64,000 nt of DNA from Streptomyces tsukubensis (GCF_009296025.1 NZ_CP045178.1:1488001-1552000), one strand, 5' to 3'. Shown: positions 51,370 through 61,335, counted from the stretch's first letter. Notes: generated by a model not told the origin, from the sequence alone. A program made the numbers and translations.

Positions 51370-52266
51370 ATGACTTCATTTCTGCGCCCGGCGGTACCGG
51401 GTGAAGATCCATCGATCAAGCTGAACGGCAAGCAGCCTGTACGTTCCTTTAATTCCCCGGAGAAATCCGGGGAAACAGCGATCGATCGGCAGGCGATCAA
51501 GTACCGAGCGATATCCAGCCACCTGGCGATAGCACCGCCTGTGAGCGTGGTGATCCCCGCCATGAATGAGGCGGAGAATCTTCCTTACGTCTTCAAGTCG
51601 CTGCCCGACTGGATCCACGAAGTCGTTCTTGTCGACGGGAATTCGACCGACGACACGGTGGCCGTGGCGCGTGAGCTGTGGCCTGACGTGAAGGTCGTCG
51701 AACAGCGCGGCCGGGGCAAGGGCGACGCGCTCACCACGGGCTTCGCGGCCTGCACGGGCGACATCATCGTGATGGTCGACGCCGACGGCTCGGCCGACGG
51801 CAACGAGATCGTCAGCTATGTCTCCGCGCTCGTCTCCGGCGCCGACTTCGCCAAGGGGTCACGTTTCGCCAACGGCGGCGGCACCGACGACATGACGCCG
51901 ATCCGCAAGCTCGGCAACCGCGCCCTGTGCGCCGTCGTCAACGCCAAGTTCGGCGCCCGCTACACGGACCTGTGCTACGGCTACAACGCCTTCTGGCGGC
52001 ACTGCCTCGACAAGATCGAGCTCGACTGCACGGGCTTCGAGGTGGAGACGCTGATGAACATCCGCGTCGTCAAGGCCGGCCTGAAGGTGCAGGAGATACC
52101 CAGCCACGAGTATCTCCGCATACACGGCGCGAGCAACCTGCGGGCGGTCAGGGACGGGCTGCGGGTGCTGCGGGTGATCCTCACCGAGCACGGCGACCGC
52201 AGATCGCCCCGCCCCGGTCCGCAGCGGACGGTGGCGCTCAACACGGGCCGGGGAGAGCTGTCTTGA
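51370..52266 (+). CDS. GT2 glycosyltransferase, dolichol/polyprenyl-phosphate sugar type
   Basis: 298 residues. GT-A fold motifs: VSVVIPAMNEAENLPYV at about 58-74, VLVDGNSTDDT (about 87-97), and the metal site DADGSAD (about 138). CYGYNAFWRH and FEVETLMNIRVVKAGLKVQEIPSHEYLRIHG are typical of polyprenyl-phosphate mannosyl/glucosyltransferases. It has no transmembrane tail, so it works at the inner face of the membrane, probably charging a lipid carrier. The stop overlaps the TTG start of the next gene (TTGA). Confidence 0.88.
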   Translation: MTSFLRPAVPGEDPSIKLNGKQPVRSFNSPEKSGETAIDRQAIKYRAISSHLAIAPPVSVVIPAMNEAENLPYVFKSLPDWIHEVVLVDGNSTDDTVAVARELWPDVKVVEQRGRGKGDALTTGFAACTGDIIVMVDADGSADGNEIVSYVSALVSGADFAKGSRFANGGGTDDMTPIRKLGNRALCAVVNAKFGARYTDLCYGYNAFWRHCLDKIELDCTGFEVETLMNIRVVKAGLKVQEIPSHEYLRIHGASNLRAVRDGLRVLRVILTEHGDRRSPRPGPQRTVALNTGRGELS

Positions 52267-53444
52267 CACCCTCCACCGGGCGGCGCGGTGACGTGCGGGA
52301 GACCCCTCCCGCCGTCTCCGTCGTCATCTGCGTCTACACCGAGGACCGCTGGGAGGACATTCTCGCGGCGGTCGCCTCGGTCGCCGACCAGTCGTACCCC
52401 GCGCTGGAGACCCTGCTGGTGGTGGACCACAACCAGACCCTGCTCGACAGGCTGGCCAAGGAGTACGAGCCGCCCGAGGGGTCCGGCGCGCACGGGATGT
52501 ACGGGGCGCGCGAGGAATACGGGGCGCAGATGAAGTACGGCGCGCGCGGGGAGTACGCGGCGCCCCCGGGGTTCTCCGGACGCTCCGGCGCCGGCCCCAC
52601 TCCGGTGCAGGTCCTCACCAACGCGGGGCCCCGCGGCCTCTCCGCCGGACGGAACACCGGAATCGCGGCGGCCGGGGGCGACGTCATCGCCTTCCTCGAC
52701 GACGACGCCGTCGCGGAGACCGACTGGCTGCGCCACTTCGCTGACGCCTACAAGGACCCGCGGGTGATGGCGGTCGGCGGACGCACCGAGCCCATCTGGG
52801 CCTCCGGCCGCAGGCCGGCGTGGTTCCCCGCGGAGTTCGACTGGGTGGTGGGCTGCTCCTACCGCGGACTGCCCGCGGGCCGGGTCAGGGTCCGTAACGT
52901 GCTCGGCGGCAACGCCTCGTTCCGCAAGGAGGCGTTCAACGCGGCCGGGGGGTTCGCGACCGGGATCGGCCGCGACGGCGACAAACGCCCCCTCGGCTGC
53001 GAGGAGACGGAGCTGTGCATCCGGCTGAGCCGCGCCGACCCCGGCGCGATCCTGCTGCTCGACGACCGGGCGGTCATCCATCACCGGGTGCCGACCGTGC
53101 GGGAGCACTACCGCTACTTCAGGTCCAGGACCTACGCGGAGGGGCTGTCGAAGGCGCTGGTGGCCCGCAGTGTCGGCGCGGGCAAGGGGCTTGAGTCCGA
53201 GCGCCGCTACACCACCAGGGTGCTGCCCGCCGGGGTCGCCCGCGCGCTGCGGGACGCCGTGCTGCGGCGTCCGGGCGGCGCGGGCAGGGCGGGGGCCCTG
53301 GTGAGTGGTGTGGCGGCGGCCGCCGGTGGGTACGTCGTCGGCAGCTTGCGGGCACGGCGGGGCGGGGCCGGATTCGCGGTCGCACCGATCCATTCCGCGG
53401 AAGCCGGGCCCGGCGACCGGACACAGGGGGGTGTGCGGACATGA
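52263..53444 (+). CDS. GT2 glycosyltransferase with a YGAxxx repeat insertion
   Basis: 393 residues. GT-A motifs: VSVVICVYTEDRWEDILAAV at about 18-37, the AGRNTGIAAAGGDVIAFLDDD donor/metal region near 135-155, and CEETELCIRLSRADPGA as acceptor motif. Between residues 80 and 101 an insertion repeats YGAREE, YGAQMK, YGARGE, YAAPPG and is absent from ordinary GT2 folds at this place. The C-terminus has a hydrophobic segment (ALVSGVAAAAGGYVVGSL) that could tie it to the membrane. The TTG start at 52263 overlaps the previous stop and has GGGGAGAG upstream. Coupled by ATGA to the deacetylase. Confidence 0.87.
   Translation: MTPSTGRRGDVRETPPAVSVVICVYTEDRWEDILAAVASVADQSYPALETLLVVDHNQTLLDRLAKEYEPPEGSGAHGMYGAREEYGAQMKYGARGEYAAPPGFSGRSGAGPTPVQVLTNAGPRGLSAGRNTGIAAAGGDVIAFLDDDAVAETDWLRHFADAYKDPRVMAVGGRTEPIWASGRRPAWFPAEFDWVVGCSYRGLPAGRVRVRNVLGGNASFRKEAFNAAGGFATGIGRDGDKRPLGCEETELCIRLSRADPGAILLLDDRAVIHHRVPTVREHYRYFRSRTYAEGLSKALVARSVGAGKGLESERRYTTRVLPAGVARALRDAVLRRPGGAGRAGALVSGVAAAAGGYVVGSLRARRGGAGFAVAPIHSAEAGPGDRTQGGVRT
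52500..52565 (+). repeat. 18-bp coding tandem repeat inside the second GT2 gene
   Basis: Units TACGGGGCG plus nine variable bases start at 52500, 52518, 52536 and 52554, encoding the six-residue repeats starting Y-G/A-A. The repeat is in frame. Confidence 0.85.
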
Positions 53445-54238
53445 ACCAGCCGGTGCCGATTCTCATGTACCACGCGGTGACGCAGACGCCGAACGACTCG
53501 ACGAGGGCGCTCTCCGTCTCACCCGCGGCGTTCGCGGAGCAGATGGCGCTGATCGCGGAGCGCGGAGCCACGCCCCTGACGACGGAGGGCCTCGCGGCGG
53601 CTTGGCGCGGTGACGCGCCGTTGCCACCGCGTCCTGTGCTGATCACCTTCGACGACGGTTACGAGGGCGTGCACAGGTACGCGCTGCCCGTACTGGCCGC
53701 GCACGGTTTCTCCTCGACTCTGTTCGTGTCGACGGGCTGGCTGCGCGGTGCCCATGACACGGGCGGCGGGCTCGACACGATGCTGGACTGGGACCAGGTC
53801 CGCGAACTCGCCAGGCACGGGACGGAGATCGGCGGCCACAGCCACACCCACCCCCCGCTCGACCAGCTCGGGGACGACGCGCTCGCCACGGAGTTGGGGC
53901 TCTGCGCGGAGATCGTGGCCGAGGAGACCGGTACCCGCCCCCGGTCCTTCGCCTATCCGTACGGCCATTCCGACCGGCGGGTGCGGCGCGGGGTGCGCGA
54001 GGCAGGTTTCCGGCAGTCGCTCGCCGTCGGCAACGGCCTGGCCAGGCGCGCCCAGGGGCCTTACGCGCTCCACCGGGTGACCGTGCGCCGCTCCACAGGG
54101 ACAGGGGAGTTCGGGCGGCTGCTCGACGGCCGCGCGATCACCCGCACCTTCGCCGGGGACCGTGCCCTCACCAAGGGATACGCCCTGGTACGCAGTGTTC
54201 GTAAGCTCCGCCGGAAGGCCACCCGTACCCGTGTCTGA
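53441..54238 (+). CDS. Polysaccharide deacetylase (NodB-like, CE4)
   Basis: 265 residues. The start PVPILMYHAVT, motif 1 LITFDDGYE (about 66-74), motif 2 HSHTHPPLDQL (metal His pair) and motif 3 FAYPYGHSDRRV are complete, so it should be an active metal-dependent N- or O-deacetylase of sugars. It has no signal peptide, so it acts on a cytosolic or lipid-linked intermediate unless exported otherwise. ATGA overlap with the upstream GT2 and an 8-nt overlap with the large membrane protein downstream put it in the operon core. Confidence 0.9.
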   Translation: MNQPVPILMYHAVTQTPNDSTRALSVSPAAFAEQMALIAERGATPLTTEGLAAAWRGDAPLPPRPVLITFDDGYEGVHRYALPVLAAHGFSSTLFVSTGWLRGAHDTGGGLDTMLDWDQVRELARHGTEIGGHSHTHPPLDQLGDDALATELGLCAEIVAEETGTRPRSFAYPYGHSDRRVRRGVREAGFRQSLAVGNGLARRAQGPYALHRVTVRRSTGTGEFGRLLDGRAITRTFAGDRALTKGYALVRSVRKLRRKATRTRV

Positions 54239-57200
54239 CACGACCACCGCCCAGAAGGAAAGCCGCACGCCCGAGCCGCCCCGCCGGCCGGGGGGTCTCG
54301 GCAGGCTGCGCCTGCCGGGGAAGGGCGGCGGGGGCGGCAGCCCGCTGTTCCGCAACGCCTACGCGCTGATGCTGAACACCGGCATCTCGGCCGTGCTCGG
54401 GCTGGGGTTCTGGCTGGCCGCAGCCCGGCACTACACCGAGGCGTCGGTCGGCCAGGGCTCCGCGGCCATCGCCGCCATGAAGCTCATCGCGGGGCTGACC
54501 GCGGTGACGCTGACCGGGGCGCTCGCCCGTTTCATCCCGGTGTCGGGGCGGACGACGGGGCGGCTCATCTTCCGTACCTACGCGGGCAGTTCCCTGATCG
54601 TGGCGGTCGCGGCCGGGGTCTTCCTCGCCACCCTCGACCTCTGGGGACCCTCGTACCGCTTTCTGCACGGTCCGCTGACCGGGCTCGGCTTTGTCGCCGC
54701 CGTCATCGCCTGGTCGCTGCTGACGCTCCAGGACGGCGTACTCACGGGGCTGCGCAGCGCCCTCTGGGTGCCGGTGGGCAATACCGTCTTCTCCGCGGTC
54801 AAGCTCGTGCTGCTGGTGGCGCTGGCCGCCGCGATCCCCACGGCGGGCGTCTTCGTCTCCTGGGTCGCGGCCATCGCGGTCTCCGTCGTACCGCTCGGGT
54901 GGCTCGTCTTCCGTCGGCTGGTGCCACGCCACGTGAAGGCGACCGAGCGGAGCGCCCACCCGCCGACCGTACGGGAGATGGGCCGTTTCCTCGCCGGTGA
55001 CTACACGGGGTCGCTCTTCTCGCTCGCCGTGGTCTATCTCGTGCCGGTGCTGGTCGCCTCGCAGGTCAGCGCCGCCGACAACGCGTATTTCTACATCACC
55101 ACGACCATCGGCGGCACGGTCAACCTGCTGGCGATCAACATGGGCGCCTCGCTGACCGTCGAGGGGTCGCACGACCCGGCCAGGCTGGCCGCCAATACCC
55201 GGGCCGCGCTGCGCAGGATGGCGCGGATCATGCTGCCGATCTGCGGGCTTCTCTTCCTCGGCGCGCCCTACATCCTCGGTGTGTTCGGCGCCGGGTACGC
55301 CGACGCGGCGACCCCGCTGCTGCGCTGGTTCGCGGGTGGCGCGCTGCTGCGGGTGGTCATGGAGGTCTACTTCGGGGTGTTGCGTGCGCAGAGCAGGACC
55401 TCCGGACTCGCCTACCTCCAGGGCCTGTTGTGCGTGCTCGTACTGGGGCTGACGCTGCTTCTGCTGCCCCGGATGGGGCTGACGGGGGCCGGTGTCGCTG
55501 AGATCTCCAGTCTGGCCGTGATCGCCTCGATCGCCTCGGTCAAACTGCTGGGGGTGCTCAGGGCCGCGCCACGCTCCGCCGCGCCGCCGGAGGACGCGCT
55601 ACCGGCCGGCTCCGAGGTGCCCGTGGGTCCTGGGCCGGAGCCCGCCTCCACCGCGGTCTCCGCCTCCGCCGCGCTCTCGGGGCCCGTACCGCCCGTCGAC
55701 GAGGGCCCCGCGGCGGGACGGCGGCACGGCCCGAGCTGGGCCCTGCGCGCCTCACTCGAACCCGACACCATCAACATGGGGGTACTGCCCAGCCTGGAAC
55801 ACCAGGAGCTGAGACCCGACGTGCGGCCGGGTCCTGGAACCCCTGCGGGAGGTGTGCCCGTCGTGGACCTCGACGCGGAGGATTCCCGTACGGAGGAGTT
55901 GGGCGCGCGGGTCCTCGGCGTGACGGATCCCGGTACGCAGGAGTTCGGCAGGTCCGAGCTGGGCGGCAAGGACATCGGTGGGGCGGAGCTGGGCGCGGCG
56001 CTCGGCACGGCGCGGGAGTCCGGGGCGGGCACCGGTCCGCCGTCCTCGCCCTCCCCACTCCCCTCGCCGTCCTCGCCGTCGGTGAACGTCGCCACCGTCG
56101 TAGGCGAGGAGGAGCCGCCGCGGTTTCCCGCTGGTCTTCGCCTCCGCCGCCCCTCCGTGAGATCAGGCGTCCTCTGGGCCCTGCTCGCCGTGGCGCTCGG
56201 ACTGTACTGGGCGCCGCTCGGTGGCATCGGTGAGAGCCAGTTGGACCGGATGGGCGGGCTCGGGCTGATCACCATCCTGCCGATGCCGACCTTGGCCGGC
56301 GCGGTACTGCTCGTATGCGTCTTCGCCGGGCTGCTCTGGATGGACCGCCCGCACCGCGCCCTGCTGCTGGTGACGCTGGCCGCGACCGTCGTCTCCCTGC
56401 ACGCGCTGCCCGCGGTCCTGGAGGCGCAGCCGAGGTTCGCGACGGCGTGGCAGCATCTCGGTTTCCTCGACTACATCGACAGGACCGGCACCGCGGTGCC
56501 CGACCTGGACGCGCGCTGGAGCTGGCCGGGCTTCTTCGCCGCCGCCTCGTTCATCGCGAGCGCCTGCGGATTCTCGGACCTGTCCGGGCTGCTGCGCTGG
56601 TGGCCGCTGATCATGCAACTCGCCTACCTCGCGCCGATGTTCCTGCTGCTGCGCTCCGTACGCGGGGGCTGGCGCGGGAAGTGGTCGGGGCTGTGGATCT
56701 TCGCCCTGAGCGGCTGGGTCGGTCAGGACTACTTCTCGCCGCAGGGCTACACCTATCTGCTGTACCTGGCGTTCGTGGCGATCCTGCTGGTCTGGTTCCG
56801 CGCGCCACGCACCCTGTGGGTACGGCGGCGTCCCGGCGAGGCCGAGGTACTGCCGACCGACAGGCGCGCTCGCGCCACACTGCTCCTCGTTCTCATCGCG
56901 CTCTTCGCCGCGACGGTGCCCGCGCACCAGCTCACCCCCTTCGTGATGCTGGGGGTACTGATCGTCCTGGTACTGGTGGGCCGCAGCGAGCTGCGCGGGC
57001 TGCCGATGCTCTTCGCGATGATGGTGGCCGTCTGGATCGGCCTCTTCGCGGAGCCCTACTGGTCGGGCCATTTCGACGAACTGTTCGGAGGCATCGGTGG
57101 CGTCGGCGGCAATGTGACGTCCTCCGTGTCGGGCCGGATCGAGGGCGGCAGCTCCACTCACCAGCTGGTGCTCTACGCGCGGGTGGCGATGGCAGGCGGG

Positions 57201-58160
57201 GTGCTGGCCCTGGCCTGCTGGGGCTGGTGGCGACGGCGGGAGGCCAGGTACAGCGAACGCGCGCTGATCGTCCTCACCTTCGTGCCCTTCCTCGGTTTCG
57301 GTCTGCAGTCGTACGGCGGCGAGATGGCGCTGCGTGTCTTCATGTTCGCCCTGCCGGGGGCCGCGCTGCTCGCGGGGCTCGCGCTGTTCCCGCGTGCGGG
57401 GGTGACAGCGGAGGAACGCGACAAGGACAAGCTGTCCCTGGCGCCGCTGGCCGCGCTGCTGGTGGGGCTGCTGCTCATGGGCGGCTTTCTGGTGGCCAGA
57501 TGGGGCAATGAACCGTTCGAACGGACCCGCGCGGGCGAGGTCGCGGCCATGGACTTCGTCTACGCCCACGACGATCCGACGGTACGGGTGCTGTGGATGA
57601 GCAACGACACCGTGGACAACGTGACCCCCGCGATGCCGTGGGGGGCGAAGGACATGGAGAAGGTGAGCTACGTCCCCACGCTCGCGCCGGTCGATCCGGT
57701 GCTGGTGTCGGGGCTGGTGAAGGCGCTCAAGGACGCGGGACCGCACTCCTACCTGATGGTCAACCGGAGCCAGTCGGTCTATCTCCAGCTCGACGCGGGC
57801 TACTCCAGGGGCTGGCAGCAGCGGCTGACCGCCAACCTGGACGCGCGGCCCGAGCTGACGAAGTCGTTCACCAACACGGATGTCGCGATGTACGCACTGC
57901 GGAGTCAGCCGGACGGCCCGGTGGAGAAGGCCGATCCGGGTCCTGTGGGGCCGCAGGTCACCTGGACACCGTGGACGGTCGTCGGCGGGATCGCCGCCCT
58001 GGCGCTGGTCTTCCTGCTCACGGCGCGGGAGATCGTCCGGGTGGCGGTCCGTCCTGGGATGCGTAAGCTCCGCTGGCTTCAGTCCACGTTCTGGTTCTCG
58101 CTCCCGCTGCTCGCGGTGGTGCTGGCCGCGCTGGTGCAGCGGTTCATGACGATGGCGTGA
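54231..58160 (+). CDS. Flippase and polymerase-like membrane fusion protein, 1309 aa
   Basis: A very large polytopic protein. Residues about 38-440 form a Wzx/MATE-like polysaccharide flippase with 12-14 hydrophobic segments (ALMLNTGISAVLGLGFWLAAARHYTEASVGQGSA; the GVFGAGYADAATPLLRWFAGGALLRVVMEVYFGVLRAQ region). Residues about 445-635 are a Ser/Pro/Gly-rich linker. Residues about 640-1090 form a second membrane module of roughly 10-12 segments with loops LQWxxFLDYIDRTG-like and QDYFSPQGYTYLLYL, followed by an extracytoplasmic domain (about 1096-1240) and two final spans. The second half resembles GT-C or O-antigen-polymerase-like proteins only in layout. The GTG at 54231 lies within the end of the deacetylase gene. 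Probably it flips and then extends or transfers the lipid-linked glycan. Confidence 0.85.
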   Translation: MSDTTTAQKESRTPEPPRRPGGLGRLRLPGKGGGGGSPLFRNAYALMLNTGISAVLGLGFWLAAARHYTEASVGQGSAAIAAMKLIAGLTAVTLTGALARFIPVSGRTTGRLIFRTYAGSSLIVAVAAGVFLATLDLWGPSYRFLHGPLTGLGFVAAVIAWSLLTLQDGVLTGLRSALWVPVGNTVFSAVKLVLLVALAAAIPTAGVFVSWVAAIAVSVVPLGWLVFRRLVPRHVKATERSAHPPTVREMGRFLAGDYTGSLFSLAVVYLVPVLVASQVSAADNAYFYITTTIGGTVNLLAINMGASLTVEGSHDPARLAANTRAALRRMARIMLPICGLLFLGAPYILGVFGAGYADAATPLLRWFAGGALLRVVMEVYFGVLRAQSRTSGLAYLQGLLCVLVLGLTLLLLPRMGLTGAGVAEISSLAVIASIASVKLLGVLRAAPRSAAPPEDALPAGSEVPVGPGPEPASTAVSASAALSGPVPPVDEGPAAGRRHGPSWALRASLEPDTINMGVLPSLEHQELRPDVRPGPGTPAGGVPVVDLDAEDSRTEELGARVLGVTDPGTQEFGRSELGGKDIGGAELGAALGTARESGAGTGPPSSPSPLPSPSSPSVNVATVVGEEEPPRFPAGLRLRRPSVRSGVLWALLAVALGLYWAPLGGIGESQLDRMGGLGLITILPMPTLAGAVLLVCVFAGLLWMDRPHRALLLVTLAATVVSLHALPAVLEAQPRFATAWQHLGFLDYIDRTGTAVPDLDARWSWPGFFAAASFIASACGFSDLSGLLRWWPLIMQLAYLAPMFLLLRSVRGGWRGKWSGLWIFALSGWVGQDYFSPQGYTYLLYLAFVAILLVWFRAPRTLWVRRRPGEAEVLPTDRRARATLLLVLIALFAATVPAHQLTPFVMLGVLIVLVLVGRSELRGLPMLFAMMVAVWIGLFAEPYWSGHFDELFGGIGGVGGNVTSSVSGRIEGGSSTHQLVLYARVAMAGGVLALACWGWWRRREARYSERALIVLTFVPFLGFGLQSYGGEMALRVFMFALPGAALLAGLALFPRAGVTAEERDKDKLSLAPLAALLVGLLLMGGFLVARWGNEPFERTRAGEVAAMDFVYAHDDPTVRVLWMSNDTVDNVTPAMPWGAKDMEKVSYVPTLAPVDPVLVSGLVKALKDAGPHSYLMVNRSQSVYLQLDAGYSRGWQQRLTANLDARPELTKSFTNTDVAMYALRSQPDGPVEKADPGPVGPQVTWTPWTVVGGIAALALVFLLTAREIVRVAVRPGMRKLRWLQSTFWFSLPLLAVVLAALVQRFMTMA

Positions 58161-58163
58161 GGC

Positions 58164-58192
58164 GGGGCGCGGGGCACGGGGCGCGGGGGCAC
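58164..58192 (+). repeat. 14-15 bp duplication directly after the fusion-protein stop
   Basis: GGGGCGCGGGGCAC (58164-58177) is followed by GGGGCGCGGGGGCAC (58178-58192), beginning 3 nt after the stop codon. Confidence 0.65.
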
Positions 58193-58242
58193 GGGGAGCG
58201 GTGTGGACAGGAGGTCCGGCTCGGGCAGGAGGGCGGGCGGGC

Positions 58243-58277
58243 CGAGGACGCGGGGAGGACACGGCGACGCGTCCTCG
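58243..58277. terminator. 10-bp perfect hairpin between convergent genes
   Basis: CGAGGACGCG (58243-58252) pairs with CGCGTCCTCG (58268-58277) across 15 nt, between the end of the membrane fusion and the end of the glycoside hydrolase. Confidence 0.65.
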
Positions 58278-58440
58278 CCGAGGGGGACCACGGCCCCGGC
58301 CGGAGTTCGCACACCGCGCGAGCCGAGGGAGTGAAGTCGATGCGGACGTCCGCTGTGCACACCGCGGACGCCGGTCACCCTTCAGGGGCCGTACAGGTGA
58401 GGCCGATGGGTGGAGCCGCCCCGGGCGACCGACGCCGTCC

Positions 58441-59865
58441 TCAGCGCTTGAGCCACTTCACCTCGTAGCCCCGCATGGTGAACCGACGGCCGTCGACCTT
58501 CGCGCTGATCGGACGGTCGAGGGTGTTGACGACGAGGAGCGCCTTGTCGTCGGCGAGGACCCGTACGTTCGCCACGTCGTCGGCGGCGACCGACACCTTC
58601 TCGTAGCGGGTACCCGGTCCGAACTCCTTGTCGAAGCGGGCGATGAGCTTCAGCATCGGCAGTTCTGTGCCGCCGTCGGACAGTTCCGTGGAGCGCCACA
58701 GGCAGCCCGCGCAGTCGGCGCCCTTGTTCTGCGGGTTCCAGTAGAAGCCCGTGGTGGCGCCGCCGCGGGCCATGGCGATCATCCCGGCCGCCTGCACCGC
58801 GTCCCTGTGCGGCTCCGACCAGCCGTCGCGGTCGTCGTTGTTGTCGCCGGGTTCGACGTAGTACTCCGCCCACCACAGCGGCAGGTCACCGGTGCGCTCG
58901 CGTACCCAGCGCCCGACGGCCGTGAACTTCTCCGTCGCCCGGAACTCGTCGGGGGCCAGCTCGTCGTCGACCGTGTAGCTGGAGCCGTCGACCACGACGA
59001 AGTCCGCGCCGTCCTTGTGCTTGTTCCAGTAGTCGAAGGCGTCGAGGACACGCCGGTCCATGCTGCCCCAGTCGCCCTTGACCTCGGAGGACGCCGCTCC
59101 GCCCCGCTGGCGGGGGTCGAGGCTGTCCATCACCAGGTAGGGGCCGCCGACGAGGATGTCCTTGTCGACCTTCTTCAGCTCGGCGTACACCATGTTGTAC
59201 AGCTCGGTGTAGCCCTCGTAGTCCCAGCGGCCCTTGCCGTCGTCCCAGAAACCCTTGAACTCGTTCCAGACGACGAAGTGTTTGACGTCCGGGTAGCGGC
59301 GGGCGACCGTGCCGGCGAGTTTCGCGAAGTCCCTGTAGTGGTCACGGTCGGGGGCCGTCTCCAGTGCCTGCTGGCTCCAGTCGGTGTGGCCGGAGTTCCT
59401 CGCGCCGCCCTTCATCCAGTCGGGGGCGCAGCACAGGGTGACGAGGGGGGTGCCGCCCGAGGAGCGGATGAAGTCGACGCGGCGGTCCATCTCCGTGAAG
59501 TCGTAACGCCCGGGTACCGGTTCCGGGTTGCTCGCGCCCCACCCCATGAGGTGCTGGTTCTGCGGCAGGGACGTGATCCCGGAGAGCAGGCCGCCCGCGC
59601 GTCGTACGGCTGCGGAGTCGCCCTCGTCCGCGCTGTACTGGGTGTGGGTGAAGCCCCAGCCCAGTTCGGGACGGACCGGGCTCGCGGGGGTCGCGGGGGT
59701 GCCGTGCACGGTGGCGCCTTCGGGTGTGGTGCCCGTCGCGCCGCCCGCTCCCCCCGGCACCGTGTTCCACAGGGTCAGCGCCAGCGCCATCACCGCCACG
59801 CCCACGCCGAACAGTGCGGTGAGCCGCCACCGCCGTGCGCCTGAGTCCCACCCATGCCGTCCCAT
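58441..59865 (-). CDS. GH39-like glycoside hydrolase, membrane-anchored
   Basis: 474 residues from ATG 59865. One N-terminal span (LTALFGVGVAVMALALTLW, about 16-34) anchors it outside the cell. The (beta/alpha)8 pattern includes GRYDFTEMDRRVDFIRSSGGTPLVTLCCAPDWM, the acid/base motif KHFVVWNEFKGFWD (Glu near residue 200) and a candidate nucleophile in PLWWAEYYVEPG, as in GH39 beta-xylosidase/iduronidase relatives. Convergent with the glycan operon, it may trim or cleave the same polymer. The start is uncertain: an ATG at 59943 is in frame but lies inside a long inverted repeat. Confidence 0.82.
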   Translation of the reverse strand: MGRHGWDSGARRWRLTALFGVGVAVMALALTLWNTVPGGAGGATGTTPEGATVHGTPATPASPVRPELGWGFTHTQYSADEGDSAAVRRAGGLLSGITSLPQNQHLMGWGASNPEPVPGRYDFTEMDRRVDFIRSSGGTPLVTLCCAPDWMKGGARNSGHTDWSQQALETAPDRDHYRDFAKLAGTVARRYPDVKHFVVWNEFKGFWDDGKGRWDYEGYTELYNMVYAELKKVDKDILVGGPYLVMDSLDPRQRGGAASSEVKGDWGSMDRRVLDAFDYWNKHKDGADFVVVDGSSYTVDDELAPDEFRATEKFTAVGRWVRERTGDLPLWWAEYYVEPGDNNDDRDGWSEPHRDAVQAAGMIAMARGGATTGFYWNPQNKGADCAGCLWRSTELSDGGTELPMLKLIARFDKEFGPGTRYEKVSVAADDVANVRVLADDKALLVVNTLDRPISAKVDGRRFTMRGYEVKWLKR

Positions 59866-59930
59866 CAAATGACAGAGTACGGCGGGTAGTTGGCGGTATG
59901 CCAGGTTCCGGTGCCGGTGTCTGGACTTGA

Positions 59931-59987
59931 GGGTCCTTGCCATGGGGGAGTCCGATCAGGCCGCGGGGTCCCCCATGGCAAGGGCCC
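59931..59987. repeat. Long inverted repeat (15-bp perfect arms) in a divergent gap
   Basis: CCTTGCCATGGGGGA (59935-59949) and TCCCCCATGGCAAGG (59969-59983) are perfect inverted repeats with a 19-nt spacer. Adding four outer bases extends the arms to 19 with one mismatch. The structure sits between the GH39-like gene and the AAA ATPase gene. It could be a paired operator or an RNA hairpin in either transcript. Confidence 0.8.
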
Positions 59988-60181
59988 CTGACGCGGTACG
60001 GCTTACGGAAGTCGCGTTCGTACGCCCGTTCGCCAGTCCGTGCGAGCGGCCCGGCGCGTCGCGCCGGTACCAGTGCCACCGGTTACGGGAACGCGCGGGT
60101 CGCGGTCCCCGCCCTCAGCCAGCGGGACGCACCACGTAAACGGGGATGCGTCGGGCGGAGCCGTGCCGGATCATGGGCGGC

Positions 60182-61300
<1,119 letters not shown>

Positions 61301-61335
61301 CGACTCGCGGCGGCGGCCCGCGGCGAGGTGGGGGC

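Noticed and set aside
54168..58262. Large antisense frames (334 and 699 codons) opposite the flippase fusion
   Set aside because: Repeated Arg/Gln/His/Asp-rich translation typical of antisense reading of high-GC genes. The sense strand encodes coherent membrane segments.
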